Below, piece by piece: positions 36,512 through 46,179 of a stretch of DNA of 52,775 nucleotides (position 1 is its first letter; every line of letters starts with the position of its first letter). The notes beneath the pieces are model-generated. The model had not been told where the DNA came from. It ran no database searches and was given only the letters and a program-made list of their open reading frames with translations. Position numbers and translations under genes: made by a program. The DNA is taken from contig MTOU01000043.1 of assembly GCA_002011745.1 (NCBI GenBank), positions 1 through 52,775 on the forward strand, read 5' to 3'. The DNA comes from Nitrospirae bacterium JdFR-85 (GTDB taxonomy: Bacteria; Nitrospirota; Thermodesulfovibrionia; Thermodesulfovibrionales; JdFR-85).

Positions 36512-39235
36512 ATGAACTGGAAACTAAAGTTAAAGGCCCTTCTTCATGACCCGCCTCATAAACAGTGGGTCATGTTTTCTGAAGAAGGGCACCAGATAAA
36601 ACCTGTTAAGGCTATCCACCAGAGAGACAAACACCAGTGGCACCAGATTGTGGCAGAGCATTTTCTGAATTATATCCTTGCCAACGAGTGCGTAGCAGAC
36701 GAACAAATAACACGGGCAGACACCCTAGCTTCCGCCTTGAGCAGAACAATAGTCTCGCCACAGATGGAAAAAGATTTGAAAGACAAATTTGAAAGAGACT
36801 CTGTAGTAAGACTTGAAGAGGCTAAATTTATTGACATTTTTTCTCTTAAAGAAACCATACTGGATTTACCTGTTCACGAAGATGTAGAAGAAATCTTTCA
36901 AAAACTTTCAAAGGTTACTTTTAAAAATCCTGAAGACAGGGCAAAGTTTTTCTTTTTCCTTCTATGGCGTTTTTATCCTGAACTGTTTCCATGGATTAAG
37001 AGCCATCCTGCAGACAGCAGAGCCCCCAATCATTCCATCTATGATCATTTAGTTCAGACATCCGCAATTGTCTCTGCCCTGCCGGAGCCAGCATTCTTGC
37101 TTTATACAATAGGACCTGTTCAGTCTTTCATCTCAAAAGCAAAAAAGACTCAGGATCTGTGGGCAGGTTCCTATATGCTTTCCTGGCTGATATGGGAGAG
37201 CATGAAACCAGTGATTGAACAGCTCGGACCGGACACAATTGTTTTTCCAAATCTTTTTGGTCAGCCATTGATGGACAAGTGGTTAAAAAAGTTAGAGTTT
37301 GGGGGGCAGACTTTTGAGGAGATATTAAATGCCCTGTCTCTACAACCCTTATTCAACGATGCAGAAGACAATCTCACCATAGCTAATCTGCCAAATAGAT
37401 TTCTGGCAATTGTTAACTACCAGGGTGGTGATAAAAAGATAGCAAAGGAATGTGAACAAAGGTGCAAGAGTAGTCTCGCTGAACTGGCTAAAAAGACTGC
37501 AGAAAAATTATGCGACAAGACGAATACTCACGAGCTTATGAATAGCATCAGAAACCAGATTTTTATACACTTGGAAAATTACTTTAGGGTTTACTGGGCC
37601 ATACTGCCATGGTCTAATATGGGAGAAGTTAATGATCTATCCCCGATCTTTAATGACTACAAAAAACTCGTTGGAGAAACGGAGCTTTACGAGATCATAA
37701 GGCTGATAACAGAATTCTCCTACTATAGACCAACTAATGTAGGTAGTGCTTATTCATTGCTTCTGGAATTAATAGAGAAACTACTGGGGGCAAGAAAGAG
37801 CAGCAAGGATTTTAACCCCATCTATGAGGAGGGCGATAAGTGCACCCTCTGTGGAGAGTTTAACCAGTTGTGGCTACAGGATTCAGGTCCTGAGTGGATT
37901 AACCCACAAAAAAGAAAGCAAAACAGTAATCTCTGGAATAGTGTCTTTCCATTTGTTAAAGAAGGGGAAAGGCTTTGTGGTGTCTGTTTAACAAAAAGAT
38001 TATTCCCTGAAATTATAAAAGACGAATTAGCTCTCACAGCAAAAGTCAAATTCCCCTCTACGGCTGAGATGGCGAGTATTGGTGAAAAAAGAAAAATGTC
38101 CAGTGAAGTAAAGGAAAGATTTAAAAAGACATTTGAGAAATTTGAAACAACACTAAAGTCCAAAAACTCGGGCAAAAGCCTCCCTGAAACGGAATCCGTT
38201 CCTGCAATAAAGGATTTTGATATTGACGGTCAGTTTTTGATGAAAAACTCATACAGAGAGGACTACTTCAAGAAGGAGTACAGCCTGGATGTCAAAGAAG
38301 AAGACTTTAAAGAGATACTCCAGTTCTTGCAGGAAAACAAAATAAATCCCTTAGCCTATTATGCCATCCTCCAGATGGACGGAGACAACATGGGAAGATG
38401 GCTTAAGGGTGAATTCAATCCAGAAATCAAAAGATTAATTCACCCAAAGGCAACCAATGCGTTGCTTGCTTATGCGACGGAAGAAGAAAAAGAAAGACTG
38501 TACAATATACTTTGTTCTTCACACCCGAACTCCCCATCCCTTCATCAGGCTTTCAGCAGAAGACTTTCTGAGTTTGCACTTGAACATGTAAGAAGGCTCG
38601 TTGAAGAAAAGTATTACGGAAGGCTGGTATATGCAGGTGGAGACGACATACTGGCATTGCTTCCCATTGAAGGAGCTCTTGGATGTGCCTATGACCTTCA
38701 GAGGAGTTTTCAGGAGGTTATAAGTCCAAAGGCAACCATGAGTGCAGGTATTCTGATAGTGCATTATAAATATCCACTTTACCTGGCTCTGAAAGAAGTA
38801 GCAGATACAGAGAAAATGGCAAAGAATTATTTTGAAAAAGATGCATTCTGTCTAAGGATATTAACCCATTCTGGTCATATCAGGCAGACAGGTGGGAAGT
38901 GGAGTTTAATTCCATTTATAGAAGAACTCATTTGCAAATTCAAAAATAGAAAAATTTCATCTCGTTTTCCTTATCAATTCTTAGAGACAATTGAAAGGCT
39001 TTTATTGCCTGAACGCAGAGAGGACAGAAGAAGAATTAAGCCTTCAGATGAGATATTTGAAGTGATAAAAACTGAACTCCAGAGAATTTATGATAGAAAG
39101 ATTAAAGAAGAAAGTGAAAAGGAATTTTTAGAGAAAATACTTAAATGCTACCTAAACTATGAGTTTTCTTATGATGACTTTGCAAACATCTTTATATCTG
39201 CAAAGTTTATGGCAGACGAGATGAGAGCACTATGA
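36512..39235 (+). CDS. cmr2: Cas10/Cmr2, type III-B large subunit with HD and cyclase motifs
   Basis: A 907-residue Cas10. The N-terminal HD motif is H12-D13 in LLHDPPHK, indicating possible single-strand DNase activity. Two palm domains follow; residues C444xxC447 and C489xxC492 form the Cas10 zinc module; DGDN at 623-626 and GGDD at 709-712 form the cyclase centre, so synthesis of cyclic oligoadenylate is predicted. It is the first gene after the truncated cas6 (12 bases) and overlaps csx1 by four bases (ATGA). Confidence 0.95.
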   Translation: MNWKLKLKALLHDPPHKQWVMFSEEGHQIKPVKAIHQRDKHQWHQIVAEHFLNYILANECVADEQITRADTLASALSRTIVSPQMEKDLKDKFERDSVVRLEEAKFIDIFSLKETILDLPVHEDVEEIFQKLSKVTFKNPEDRAKFFFFLLWRFYPELFPWIKSHPADSRAPNHSIYDHLVQTSAIVSALPEPAFLLYTIGPVQSFISKAKKTQDLWAGSYMLSWLIWESMKPVIEQLGPDTIVFPNLFGQPLMDKWLKKLEFGGQTFEEILNALSLQPLFNDAEDNLTIANLPNRFLAIVNYQGGDKKIAKECEQRCKSSLAELAKKTAEKLCDKTNTHELMNSIRNQIFIHLENYFRVYWAILPWSNMGEVNDLSPIFNDYKKLVGETELYEIIRLITEFSYYRPTNVGSAYSLLLELIEKLLGARKSSKDFNPIYEEGDKCTLCGEFNQLWLQDSGPEWINPQKRKQNSNLWNSVFPFVKEGERLCGVCLTKRLFPEIIKDELALTAKVKFPSTAEMASIGEKRKMSSEVKERFKKTFEKFETTLKSKNSGKSLPETESVPAIKDFDIDGQFLMKNSYREDYFKKEYSLDVKEEDFKEILQFLQENKINPLAYYAILQMDGDNMGRWLKGEFNPEIKRLIHPKATNALLAYATEEEKERLYNILCSSHPNSPSLHQAFSRRLSEFALEHVRRLVEEKYYGRLVYAGGDDILALLPIEGALGCAYDLQRSFQEVISPKATMSAGILIVHYKYPLYLALKEVADTEKMAKNYFEKDAFCLRILTHSGHIRQTGGKWSLIPFIEELICKFKNRKISSRFPYQFLETIERLLLPERREDRRRIKPSDEIFEVIKTELQRIYDRKIKEESEKEFLEKILKCYLNYEFSYDDFANIFISAKFMADEMRAL

Positions 39236-40587
39236 AGGTAATATATCAGGTTGATAAGGTAAATGCTCAGGAGATCAAATTCTGCATTCAGGATAAGTAC
39301 TACACCTATCCCCTTTCATCTTTTGCTTTAAAAGAGCATCTGGAAAAAAATGGAATAAAGGTAATATTGATTCATCCTGCAAGTATGATTTTTGACAAGA
39401 ATGTTTACGAAATAGCAAATCTACCAAATGAGACAAAAAAATATATCAAAACAATAGTGAGTGAAGATGACAAAAGAGAAAGTTACTTTAGAAATCCTCA
39501 TGGAATGTTTGAAATACACCCTTTTAAAGAGTTATATGACGATATATTTCCTATTCATTCAATAGGTGAATTTGAGGGCATTAAATTTGAAGGTGATTAT
39601 GATGATATTGTGCTTGAAATATTTATACACCTTTGTGGGAACTACATAGAATCTCCCTTCAAAGAACTTTACATAGATATCTCAACTGGTCATAACATCT
39701 ATATTTCTGCCCTGCTTGAAGCAGCAAGGCATTTTGCAGTGTTTTCCTCACTTATAAACTGGTATGATAAAGGCAAAATACCGGCAATATTTGTGTCTTT
39801 CTCTGATCCAATAATTGGTTCTCCTTTACCTGAGTATAAAATTTACTGGTATAAGTTAAAATTTAAGTCCTTCTTCTCATCCCCCATCAAGTACAATGTT
39901 GATTTCAGAAAAGGAGAACCCCTTTTGGCAAAAAGACTTGCGGAAAAAAATAAAGAGTTAAAAGCAAAGATTCAGGAATATTTTGAAAACTTTGCAATAA
40001 TCTTTTCTTCTATTAAGAACAACATCCCCCTGGGTATCTACCATTTTGGATATCACAACCATGAGGATGCTCTGTCTTTTCTCCAAGAAGTGCTAAGCCT
40101 CTTAAGGGGCAAACTTTATCAAAATTTTCGCATCTCTCCTAAACTGGAAAAAGAGGGATGGTTAAAACTATTTTTGTCTCTTGGGTTTTATTTGGGAATT
40201 ATTGAAGTTTTAGAGCACTACGGGATTAAAAAATATGAAATTCAGGAAGGCATCTCTCTGGATAAAATAAAAAATGTATTTGGAGCAAGCAACAAATCTA
40301 TTTATAAGATTTTTGACCTGAATCTAAATATTGAATGGCTTGGCAAAGAATTGTGGAACTATATGGAGGGTAAAGAAAAGTTGATTAACAAAGTACATGA
40401 AAAGTGGTGTCTTTTAAAAAACTATCTCAGTGGTATTACTGATGAGTTTAACAAGAGAAACTTTCTTGCCCATTGTGGCTTTGAAAGAAATATTACGGAA
40501 ACAAGAAGAAACGATGGGAAAATCTACATGAGATGGTGGACCAAAGAAGAGACCAAGATAAAAAGATACCTGCTTGAGGAGGTTTAA
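39232..40587 (+). CDS. csx1: Csx1-family CARF-HEPN ribonuclease
   Basis: A 451-residue ancillary effector. The N-terminal CARF domain carries the ligand-loop DISTGHN (149-155). The C-terminal HEPN domain has the catalytic R-x4-H motif R409-H414 in RNFLAHCGF. In Csx1/Csm6 proteins cyclic oligoadenylate made by Cas10 binds the CARF dimer and switches on HEPN RNase activity against cellular and invader RNA. Placement directly after cas10 fits this. Confidence 0.88.
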   Translation: MKVIYQVDKVNAQEIKFCIQDKYYTYPLSSFALKEHLEKNGIKVILIHPASMIFDKNVYEIANLPNETKKYIKTIVSEDDKRESYFRNPHGMFEIHPFKELYDDIFPIHSIGEFEGIKFEGDYDDIVLEIFIHLCGNYIESPFKELYIDISTGHNIYISALLEAARHFAVFSSLINWYDKGKIPAIFVSFSDPIIGSPLPEYKIYWYKLKFKSFFSSPIKYNVDFRKGEPLLAKRLAEKNKELKAKIQEYFENFAIIFSSIKNNIPLGIYHFGYHNHEDALSFLQEVLSLLRGKLYQNFRISPKLEKEGWLKLFLSLGFYLGIIEVLEHYGIKKYEIQEGISLDKIKNVFGASNKSIYKIFDLNLNIEWLGKELWNYMEGKEKLINKVHEKWCLLKNYLSGITDEFNKRNFLAHCGFERNITETRRNDGKIYMRWWTKEETKIKRYLLEEV

Positions 40588-40588
40588 G

Positions 40589-41629
40589 TTGATCTTGAGA
40601 TTTACCATAAAGCCATACGATGTGCTATTCTTCGGCTCTGGAAAACCATTCAACCTTGGCGATGTGGCAGTATCAATTTTCCCTCCATTTCCACATACCC
40701 TTGCAGGAGCCATTTCCTCCCGAATTACCATAAATAATCCCCTAAAAAGAATATTCGGTCCTTTTCTATTTAACCAGAAGGAAAGCAAACTCTACTTTCC
40801 AAAGCCAGCGGATATATATGGTGAAAGAAAAAGTAAATCTTCAAATAAGATATTTACTCTTACACCTCTGAAGGAAGATCTACACATCTTCAATCATGAA
40901 AATACAAACATGCCTGAGGGAATAAATGAACTTACAGTATTTTACGGAAAGGAAGATGTAGAGTCTTTTGTAGGTTATATTTCTCAGAAAGGACTCTCGG
41001 ACTGGTTAAAAGGCAAAAGTATTGATCCTTCAGAAATAAAAAAGAACGAAGATATTTTTGGATATGAAAATAGGCTGGGGATTTTTCAGAATACTGATAC
41101 TCACACAGTCACTCAAGAAAATGGACTTTATAGAATAGAGATGGTAAGACTTAAGGATGAATGGAAACTTCTATGTTGGGTTGAGTTTTCAGATGTGGTA
41201 GATAAAGATAAAGTAATGACAGCTTTCAAATCAAACCCTAAGGTTCTTAAACTTGGTGGTGAAATGAAGACAGCACAGTATGACCTTGAGGAAGACGAAA
41301 GCATATTAAATCTATTTGAAAAGATTGAACCTAAAAAAGGTGAGATTGTAAAGTTACTCTACTTAACTCCTGGAGTATATAATGATTTCATTCCTGACAT
41401 AAAAGGGCTTAGAGTTAAGAGTATTATAACCACCGGACATATAAATATGGGACTTCACTCTCCTCAAAAATTAGGCAAATACAGAGTAATGAAAAAATCG
41501 CTACCTCCTGGGACAGTTATATATTGTGAAGTAGAAGATGCAAGCCAGGCCATGCAAGTATGGCTCAATCCATCTCACGGAGACAACGATTTTATAGGCT
41601 CTAATTTAATAGTTTACGGGAGGCCATGA
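40589..41629 (+). CDS. cmr3: Cmr3, type III-B RAMP subunit
   Basis: A 346-residue RAMP protein of the Cas5 group that caps the 5' tag of the crRNA in the Cmr complex. Visible family features are FFGSGKPFNLGD, the SIFPPFPHTLAGAISSRI segment and STGHINMG-like glycine motifs near the C-terminus (TTGHINMGLHSP). The TTG at 40589 is preferred because AGGAGG (40577-40582) is 6 bases upstream; an upstream TTG at 40574 precedes that site. It starts one base after the csx1 stop. Confidence 0.88.
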   Translation: MILRFTIKPYDVLFFGSGKPFNLGDVAVSIFPPFPHTLAGAISSRITINNPLKRIFGPFLFNQKESKLYFPKPADIYGERKSKSSNKIFTLTPLKEDLHIFNHENTNMPEGINELTVFYGKEDVESFVGYISQKGLSDWLKGKSIDPSEIKKNEDIFGYENRLGIFQNTDTHTVTQENGLYRIEMVRLKDEWKLLCWVEFSDVVDKDKVMTAFKSNPKVLKLGGEMKTAQYDLEEDESILNLFEKIEPKKGEIVKLLYLTPGVYNDFIPDIKGLRVKSIITTGHINMGLHSPQKLGKYRVMKKSLPPGTVIYCEVEDASQAMQVWLNPSHGDNDFIGSNLIVYGRP

Positions 41630-41630
41630 G

Positions 41631-42461
41631 ATGAAGGAATTCCACATAATAAGCACGGGCAACTCACTTATAACAAATGCTCAAAAGGCTGGGACTTGTG
41701 ATCCAAGTAGAAAGATAGCAGAAGAACAATACTGGAAGGCGTTACTTGACAATCCAGGCGAATTGGAAAAATTATATGGTTTTCTGAAATCTGACCCTAA
41801 AAAAATCTCGGCTGAATTAAACACATTTTTAAGAGTTGTTAACACCAAAAATTCAGAAGTAGAGGTTTATCTTTTTGGAACTAAGACATCTTCCAATGAA
41901 TTAGCAAGGCGAATTATTGAAAGATTTTTAAAGGAAGAGGGTTTTAAAATCTACACTCCTTATGAAGTGAGCGGTTATTTCTGGGAGAAGACAAGATTTG
42001 ATGAAAAATATGCAAGAGATGAGTTTCAAAAAGGGATATCTGAACTCCTTGACAGGCTTATCTATCTTGCAAAGAAAAAGAAGGAAGAAGGGTTCAAGGT
42101 GTATTTCAATCCAACCGGAGGGCTGAAAGCCCATGTTATGGCCTGTGCCCTTGCAGGATTTTTGACCAATACAGAAGTCTATTACATGAATGAGGAATTT
42201 GCTAATGTGGTCTTTTTACCCCCTCTTCTGTATTTGCCAAAGGGCAAAGAACTTGAAGTGCTTGAAATTATTTTTGATAAAAGCCAGTTGTCTGGGGCGA
42301 GTTTTGAGGAATTAAAGGAAAGTTATGCTGAAGAAATTAGCAGACTTGAAATTTACGGATTGATTGATGTTGAGCGAGATGAGATAAAAAGAGAGGTCAA
42401 AGTAAGGATAACAAATAAGGGGATTTTGTTATTCCGTGAGTTAAAGGGGGATAATAAATGA
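41631..42461 (+). CDS. CARF-wHTH protein of the APE2256 family (regulator or ring nuclease)
   Basis: A 276-residue CRISPR-linked protein. The CARF fold occupies about residues 1-200, with the NPTGG ligand motif at 160-164 (FNPTGGLKAHVMA) and YYMNEEF after it. Residues of about 210-270 form a winged helix (EEISRLEIYGLIDVERDE, then VRITNKGILLF). No HEPN or other RNase motif is present. Members of this CARF group, such as Sulfolobus Crn1, cleave cyclic tetra-adenylate and end the response; the wHTH could instead make it a ligand-controlled transcription factor. It overlaps cmr1 by four bases. Confidence 0.75.
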   Translation: MKEFHIISTGNSLITNAQKAGTCDPSRKIAEEQYWKALLDNPGELEKLYGFLKSDPKKISAELNTFLRVVNTKNSEVEVYLFGTKTSSNELARRIIERFLKEEGFKIYTPYEVSGYFWEKTRFDEKYARDEFQKGISELLDRLIYLAKKKKEEGFKVYFNPTGGLKAHVMACALAGFLTNTEVYYMNEEFANVVFLPPLLYLPKGKELEVLEIIFDKSQLSGASFEELKESYAEEISRLEIYGLIDVERDEIKREVKVRITNKGILLFRELKGDNK

Positions 42462-43360
42462 GTATAAATTTGGTCTATAGACAAACTTATACATTCTCAA
42501 TTATAACTCCAATTATAATGTCAGGAGCAGATAGATATGGTTTAGAGTTTAGGACTCAATCTGTTAATGGAATATTACGATGGTGGTATAGGTTCTGGAA
42601 AGCCATTGAGGTTAAAAATTTGGAAGAGTTAAAACAAAAAGAAGGTAAGATGTGGGGAACGCAAGAAAGAGCAAAAGAGTTTAGACTAAAAATTACCCGG
42701 ATACCAGACAATGTAATAGAGGCTTTTTTAAGAATGAACGATAGAAGTAATCCTAATATTAAAAGAAGAGCATTTTCCACAGGAGAATTCCAGATTATTT
42801 TTGAATCAATTACAGGCATCAAAAATGAGAAAGATTTCATCAATACACTCTATTTTTTATCACTTTTTGGTGGCATTGGTGCGAGATGGCGAAGGGGGTT
42901 CGGCAGTGTTATGTGGAACGAAATAAATCTATCCACAAATACTCTTGAAGAAATAGAAGAGGTTATCAGATCTAAACTGAACTCAAATTTACAAATTCAA
43001 CCTTCAGGTGATGGCAGCTTTGATAAATTTATGAATTTAAGAACTACAACTATTTATTTGATTAAACCGAAAAATAATTTCTGGAGTGATTGGCAAAGTG
43101 CAATGGATGATTTAAGAGAGAACTTTTACCGGAAATTAAAGGAAGTCTTAGAAGTAAAGTCTATTGGCTCTATAAAGCCAAGAAAGCCAAGTCCATTAGT
43201 AATTCAGATCAAGAAGATTAAAAATAATAAATTTTTGGGAATACTTTTGGTATATCAAAATTGGGAATATTATCAAGACATTTTGGACTTTATAGATAGA
43301 ACTGATTTTGAATTCGAAATAAGAAAATTGAATTTTATTAAGGAGGCAAGGCATGTTTGA
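42458..43360 (+). CDS. cmr1: Cmr1, type III-B RAMP subunit
   Basis: A 300-residue RAMP protein of the Cas7 group. The N-terminal TPIIMSGADRYGLEFRTQS and SVNGILRWWYR (35-45) motifs are typical of Cmr1, and a glycine-rich RWRRGFGS loop lies near residues 144-151. It is shorter than the two-RRM Cmr1 of Pyrococcus, but the family is clear. It sits at the head end of the crRNA-bound complex near the 3' end. The gene is distinctly AT-rich and overlaps cmr4 by eight bases. Confidence 0.88.
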   Translation: MSINLVYRQTYTFSIITPIIMSGADRYGLEFRTQSVNGILRWWYRFWKAIEVKNLEELKQKEGKMWGTQERAKEFRLKITRIPDNVIEAFLRMNDRSNPNIKRRAFSTGEFQIIFESITGIKNEKDFINTLYFLSLFGGIGARWRRGFGSVMWNEINLSTNTLEEIEEVIRSKLNSNLQIQPSGDGSFDKFMNLRTTTIYLIKPKNNFWSDWQSAMDDLRENFYRKLKEVLEVKSIGSIKPRKPSPLVIQIKKIKNNKFLGILLVYQNWEYYQDILDFIDRTDFEFEIRKLNFIKEARHV

Positions 43361-44393
43361 AGAAAAGGCCATATTGAGTTTTTATGCAGAAACTCCAATA
43401 CACATGGGAGCAGGACAGGCTGTGTCTTATGTGGATCTGCCAGTTCAAAGAGAAAGGATTACAGGGTTTCCGACTTTATGGTCATCAGGGATTAAAGGGG
43501 TAATTAGAGAACTTGCAGAAAGGCTCTGGAATAACAATGGTAAAGTAGAGGTAATCTTTGGCCCCAGAGAGGAGTCTCAGGAATACGCCTCTTGCATTTC
43601 AATTACAGACGCAAAGATTTTGCTTTACCCCGTTCGCTCTGTAAGAGGCGTTTTTGCCTGGATAACCTGCCCCTTTGTGTTAAGGAGGTGTAAAGATGAT
43701 CTGAAAAGTGTAGGGATTAAGTTTGTTAAAAACAATGAAGAAATTCAAGTCCCAGAACCTTCTGGAGATGATAAAGTAGTGGTTACATCTTCTCAGAGTG
43801 TGCTTGGAATAGATAGCGATACTGTGGGTTTAGAAGAGTTTATCCTTAATGTGGATGCAAACAAAGATGCAAAGGATTTGGCTGAATTTATCATACAATT
43901 TTTACCTCAGAATGAGCTGAGCAACTCACTTCCTCAAAGAATTGCTATTGTCTCTGACGATGTATTTAAAGATTTAGTAAATTACGCAGTGGAGGTAAGA
44001 ACAAGGATAAAGATTGACCAGACAACTGGAACGGTTCAAGAAGGGGCGCTATTTACGGAAGAGTTAATACCTTCTGAAAGTATTTTTTATTCACTTTTAT
44101 TTATAGCAAATCCATACTTAGGCATTCAAAATGATATTTATAAAAAACTTATAGAAGCCAAACAAAACTCTAAATCCTTTGAGCAAGGAATTAATAGTTT
44201 ATCTGAAGATGAAAAGAAAGTAATAGGAAAAATAAATCTGGTCGAGAAAGCCTATAAAAGAAACTACTTTACTGCTGAAGAAATTAAAGATTGTTTAAAG
44301 TTTATTGATGGTAATCTCCTTCAACTCGGTGGTGATGAAACTACTGGAAAAGGATTTATGAGAGTGAGATTTTATGAAAAATCTCAAACCTAA
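43353..44393 (+). CDS. cmr4: Cmr4, type III-B backbone RAMP with target-RNA cleavage role
   Basis: A 346-residue Cas7-group RAMP forming the Cmr filament. The N-terminal ETPIHMGAGQ motif, SGIKGVIRE (45-53, with LW/S context) and the C-terminal LQLGGDETTGKGFMRV loop are conserved. In this family an acidic residue on the thumb region cleaves target RNA at 6-nucleotide intervals; I cannot place it with certainty here. It is followed by cmr5 after 14 bases. Confidence 0.92.
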   Translation: MFEEKAILSFYAETPIHMGAGQAVSYVDLPVQRERITGFPTLWSSGIKGVIRELAERLWNNNGKVEVIFGPREESQEYASCISITDAKILLYPVRSVRGVFAWITCPFVLRRCKDDLKSVGIKFVKNNEEIQVPEPSGDDKVVVTSSQSVLGIDSDTVGLEEFILNVDANKDAKDLAEFIIQFLPQNELSNSLPQRIAIVSDDVFKDLVNYAVEVRTRIKIDQTTGTVQEGALFTEELIPSESIFYSLLFIANPYLGIQNDIYKKLIEAKQNSKSFEQGINSLSEDEKKVIGKINLVEKAYKRNYFTAEEIKDCLKFIDGNLLQLGGDETTGKGFMRVRFYEKSQT

Positions 44394-44407
44394 TCTGGAG
44401 GTCCACA

Positions 44408-45058
44408 ATGATAAGAACAATCAAACAAGAAAGAGCCAAGTTCTGTTTGGCATGTGTAAAGAGAATAAAACTTGCAACAATTGGAAAATGGCAGGAAAAT
44501 CTAAATGGAGAGTTTTATGAAGTAAAAATTGATTCTTTAGAGAAGTTAAAAGATTTTTATAATAAATCTCAAAAAATTGGTGGTATCTGGGTTGGGTTTA
44601 TGGATTTTTTTATTTCTCAAATTCTAAAAAATAAAAAAAGTCTCTTAGAAAAACTTCTAAAAGACGCTTTAAATGATCAGGAAAAGAACGAATTAAGCAC
44701 TTTGGTACTAAATAAACTTTTGTTTGCCGATTTTATCAAAGAGTATGGTAGTCATGCCAAACGGTTACCTCAAATGATAGTTTCAAACGGATTGATTTCC
44801 ACACTTGCTTTTTACAAAGCAAAGAGTAAAGAGAGAAGGCAGATTTATAACGACTTAACTGAATTAATGGAGTTATTATTTAGACCATATAAAGAATGGA
44901 AAATAAAAAATCCAGAGAAAGGTTTAATTGAATTTTTAATTGAAGGTGATGCAAATATTTTACGCCTTGCTACTATAGAAACACTCGCGCTCGCAGAATG
45001 GCTTAAAAGAATTGTAGAGATGGAGATAAAAACAGGAGGTACTTTAGATGAAGCGTAA
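44408..45058 (+). CDS. cmr5: Cmr5, type III-B small subunit, enlarged
   Basis: A 216-residue helical small subunit; usual Cmr5 proteins have about 120-150 residues. The typical N-terminus (QERAKFCLACVKRIK) and the later family segment (YGSHAKRLPQMIVSNGLISTLAFY, then LRLATIETLALAEWLKRI) are present, but about 80 extra residues separate them (about 25-110). The gene starts after GGAGG-type spacing and overlaps cmr6 by 11 bases. Confidence 0.85.
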   Translation: MIRTIKQERAKFCLACVKRIKLATIGKWQENLNGEFYEVKIDSLEKLKDFYNKSQKIGGIWVGFMDFFISQILKNKKSLLEKLLKDALNDQEKNELSTLVLNKLLFADFIKEYGSHAKRLPQMIVSNGLISTLAFYKAKSKERRQIYNDLTELMELLFRPYKEWKIKNPEKGLIEFLIEGDANILRLATIETLALAEWLKRIVEMEIKTGGTLDEA

Positions 45059-46136
45059 AAAGACTCAGAGAAGAGCAAGACAATCTTATTCTTATAGAAT
45101 TGATTATACATTACGATTTGGTGGAAATTCATTCTTTTTTACAAGCGACAATGTTAGTGATGAGAAAGAATCCAAAGTTAATGAAAAATTTTATAAAACA
45201 ATAACAGACGCAACCTTTAAGATGCCTTTAGATAATCTTGCTCTTTTCATGACAAAATATATTCCAATAATAGAAGCTAAATTAATAGACTTAAAGAAAG
45301 AGAAAGAAAAAGTTTTATTTTCAATTGATGAGAAATCTATCAGTGCAGAATCAATAAAACCATTCCTGAGCGGATTTATTCAAAAATCTTTTAAAATAAA
45401 TAATAATATATTACAACTGGTAAATCAAAGAGTTAAAGATACAATAAATGTTTTAACAAAAAATGGATATATATCTTTATACCAAAATATTGGATTAAAT
45501 CTCATTACCCAATCCCGTCTTGTAGTCGGTCTTGGTGCGGTTCATCCTCTTGAAATATCTCTCGCCCTACATCATATATTTGGGGTCCCTTACATTCCTG
45601 GTTCTGCCTTAAAAGGTGTAAGCAGGATGGTGGCATTCTGGAAGATAGCAAAAGAAAAGGGACTCCTTGAAGATACTTCTGGCAGGGAGGATAAGATCAA
45701 ATCTTTACAAAATAGATTTTATGGGAGTTTGGTTAAAGATGACGAGATAGTCTTAAAATACCAGATTCTTTTTGGTGCTCAAAACTTTAAAGGACTTCTT
45801 TTGTTTCTTGATGCCTATCCAGAAGTGCCCCAGGATGGAAGCCTCTTTGACCTTGATGTTATGAATATCCATTATCCAAAGTACTATTCAGGCAACGAGC
45901 CTCCAGGGGACTGGCAGAACCCAAATCCTATTTTCTTTTTGACAATAAAAGAAGGGATTAATTTCAATTTTCATGTTTTGTTTGACCAGTACAGATACAC
46001 TCAACTATCCCACGATTACAGAGAACTGATTAATCAGAGTCAACTCGTTTCTGAAGTTAAAGAGATTCTGGAGTATGCACTAAAAGAGTTCGGCATAGGT
46101 GCAAAAACAAGGTTGGGATACGGATTGTTTGAATAA
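45048..46136 (+). CDS. cmr6: Cmr6, type III-B RAMP subunit
   Basis: A 362-residue Cas7-group RAMP. The diagnostic stretch YIPGSALKGVSRM begins at about residue 182, and the C-terminus ends in the glycine-rich FGIGAKTRLGYGLF loop. The N-terminal 130 residues are a lysine-rich helical region. It completes the Cmr set cas10-cmr1-3-4-5-6 and is the last gene of the operon; a tandem palindrome follows 20 bases later. Confidence 0.92.
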   Translation: MKRKKTQRRARQSYSYRIDYTLRFGGNSFFFTSDNVSDEKESKVNEKFYKTITDATFKMPLDNLALFMTKYIPIIEAKLIDLKKEKEKVLFSIDEKSISAESIKPFLSGFIQKSFKINNNILQLVNQRVKDTINVLTKNGYISLYQNIGLNLITQSRLVVGLGAVHPLEISLALHHIFGVPYIPGSALKGVSRMVAFWKIAKEKGLLEDTSGREDKIKSLQNRFYGSLVKDDEIVLKYQILFGAQNFKGLLLFLDAYPEVPQDGSLFDLDVMNIHYPKYYSGNEPPGDWQNPNPIFFLTIKEGINFNFHVLFDQYRYTQLSHDYRELINQSQLVSEVKEILEYALKEFGIGAKTRLGYGLFE

Positions 46137-46156
46137 TGAATTTGAATAACGAAATT

Positions 46157-46179
46157 AGAAATATTTCCGAAATATTTCT
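46157..46179. promoter_or_regulatory. tandem palindrome, operator or weak terminator between the Cmr and type I-A operons
   Basis: The palindrome GAAATATTTC occurs twice (46158-46167 and 46169-46178) with an 11-base period, that is, about one helical turn. The whole unit is also an inverted repeat with 11-base arms and one central base (46157-46179), followed by TTTTG. It could be an AT-rich terminator after cmr6 or a site for a dimeric regulator in front of cas3. Confidence 0.6.
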
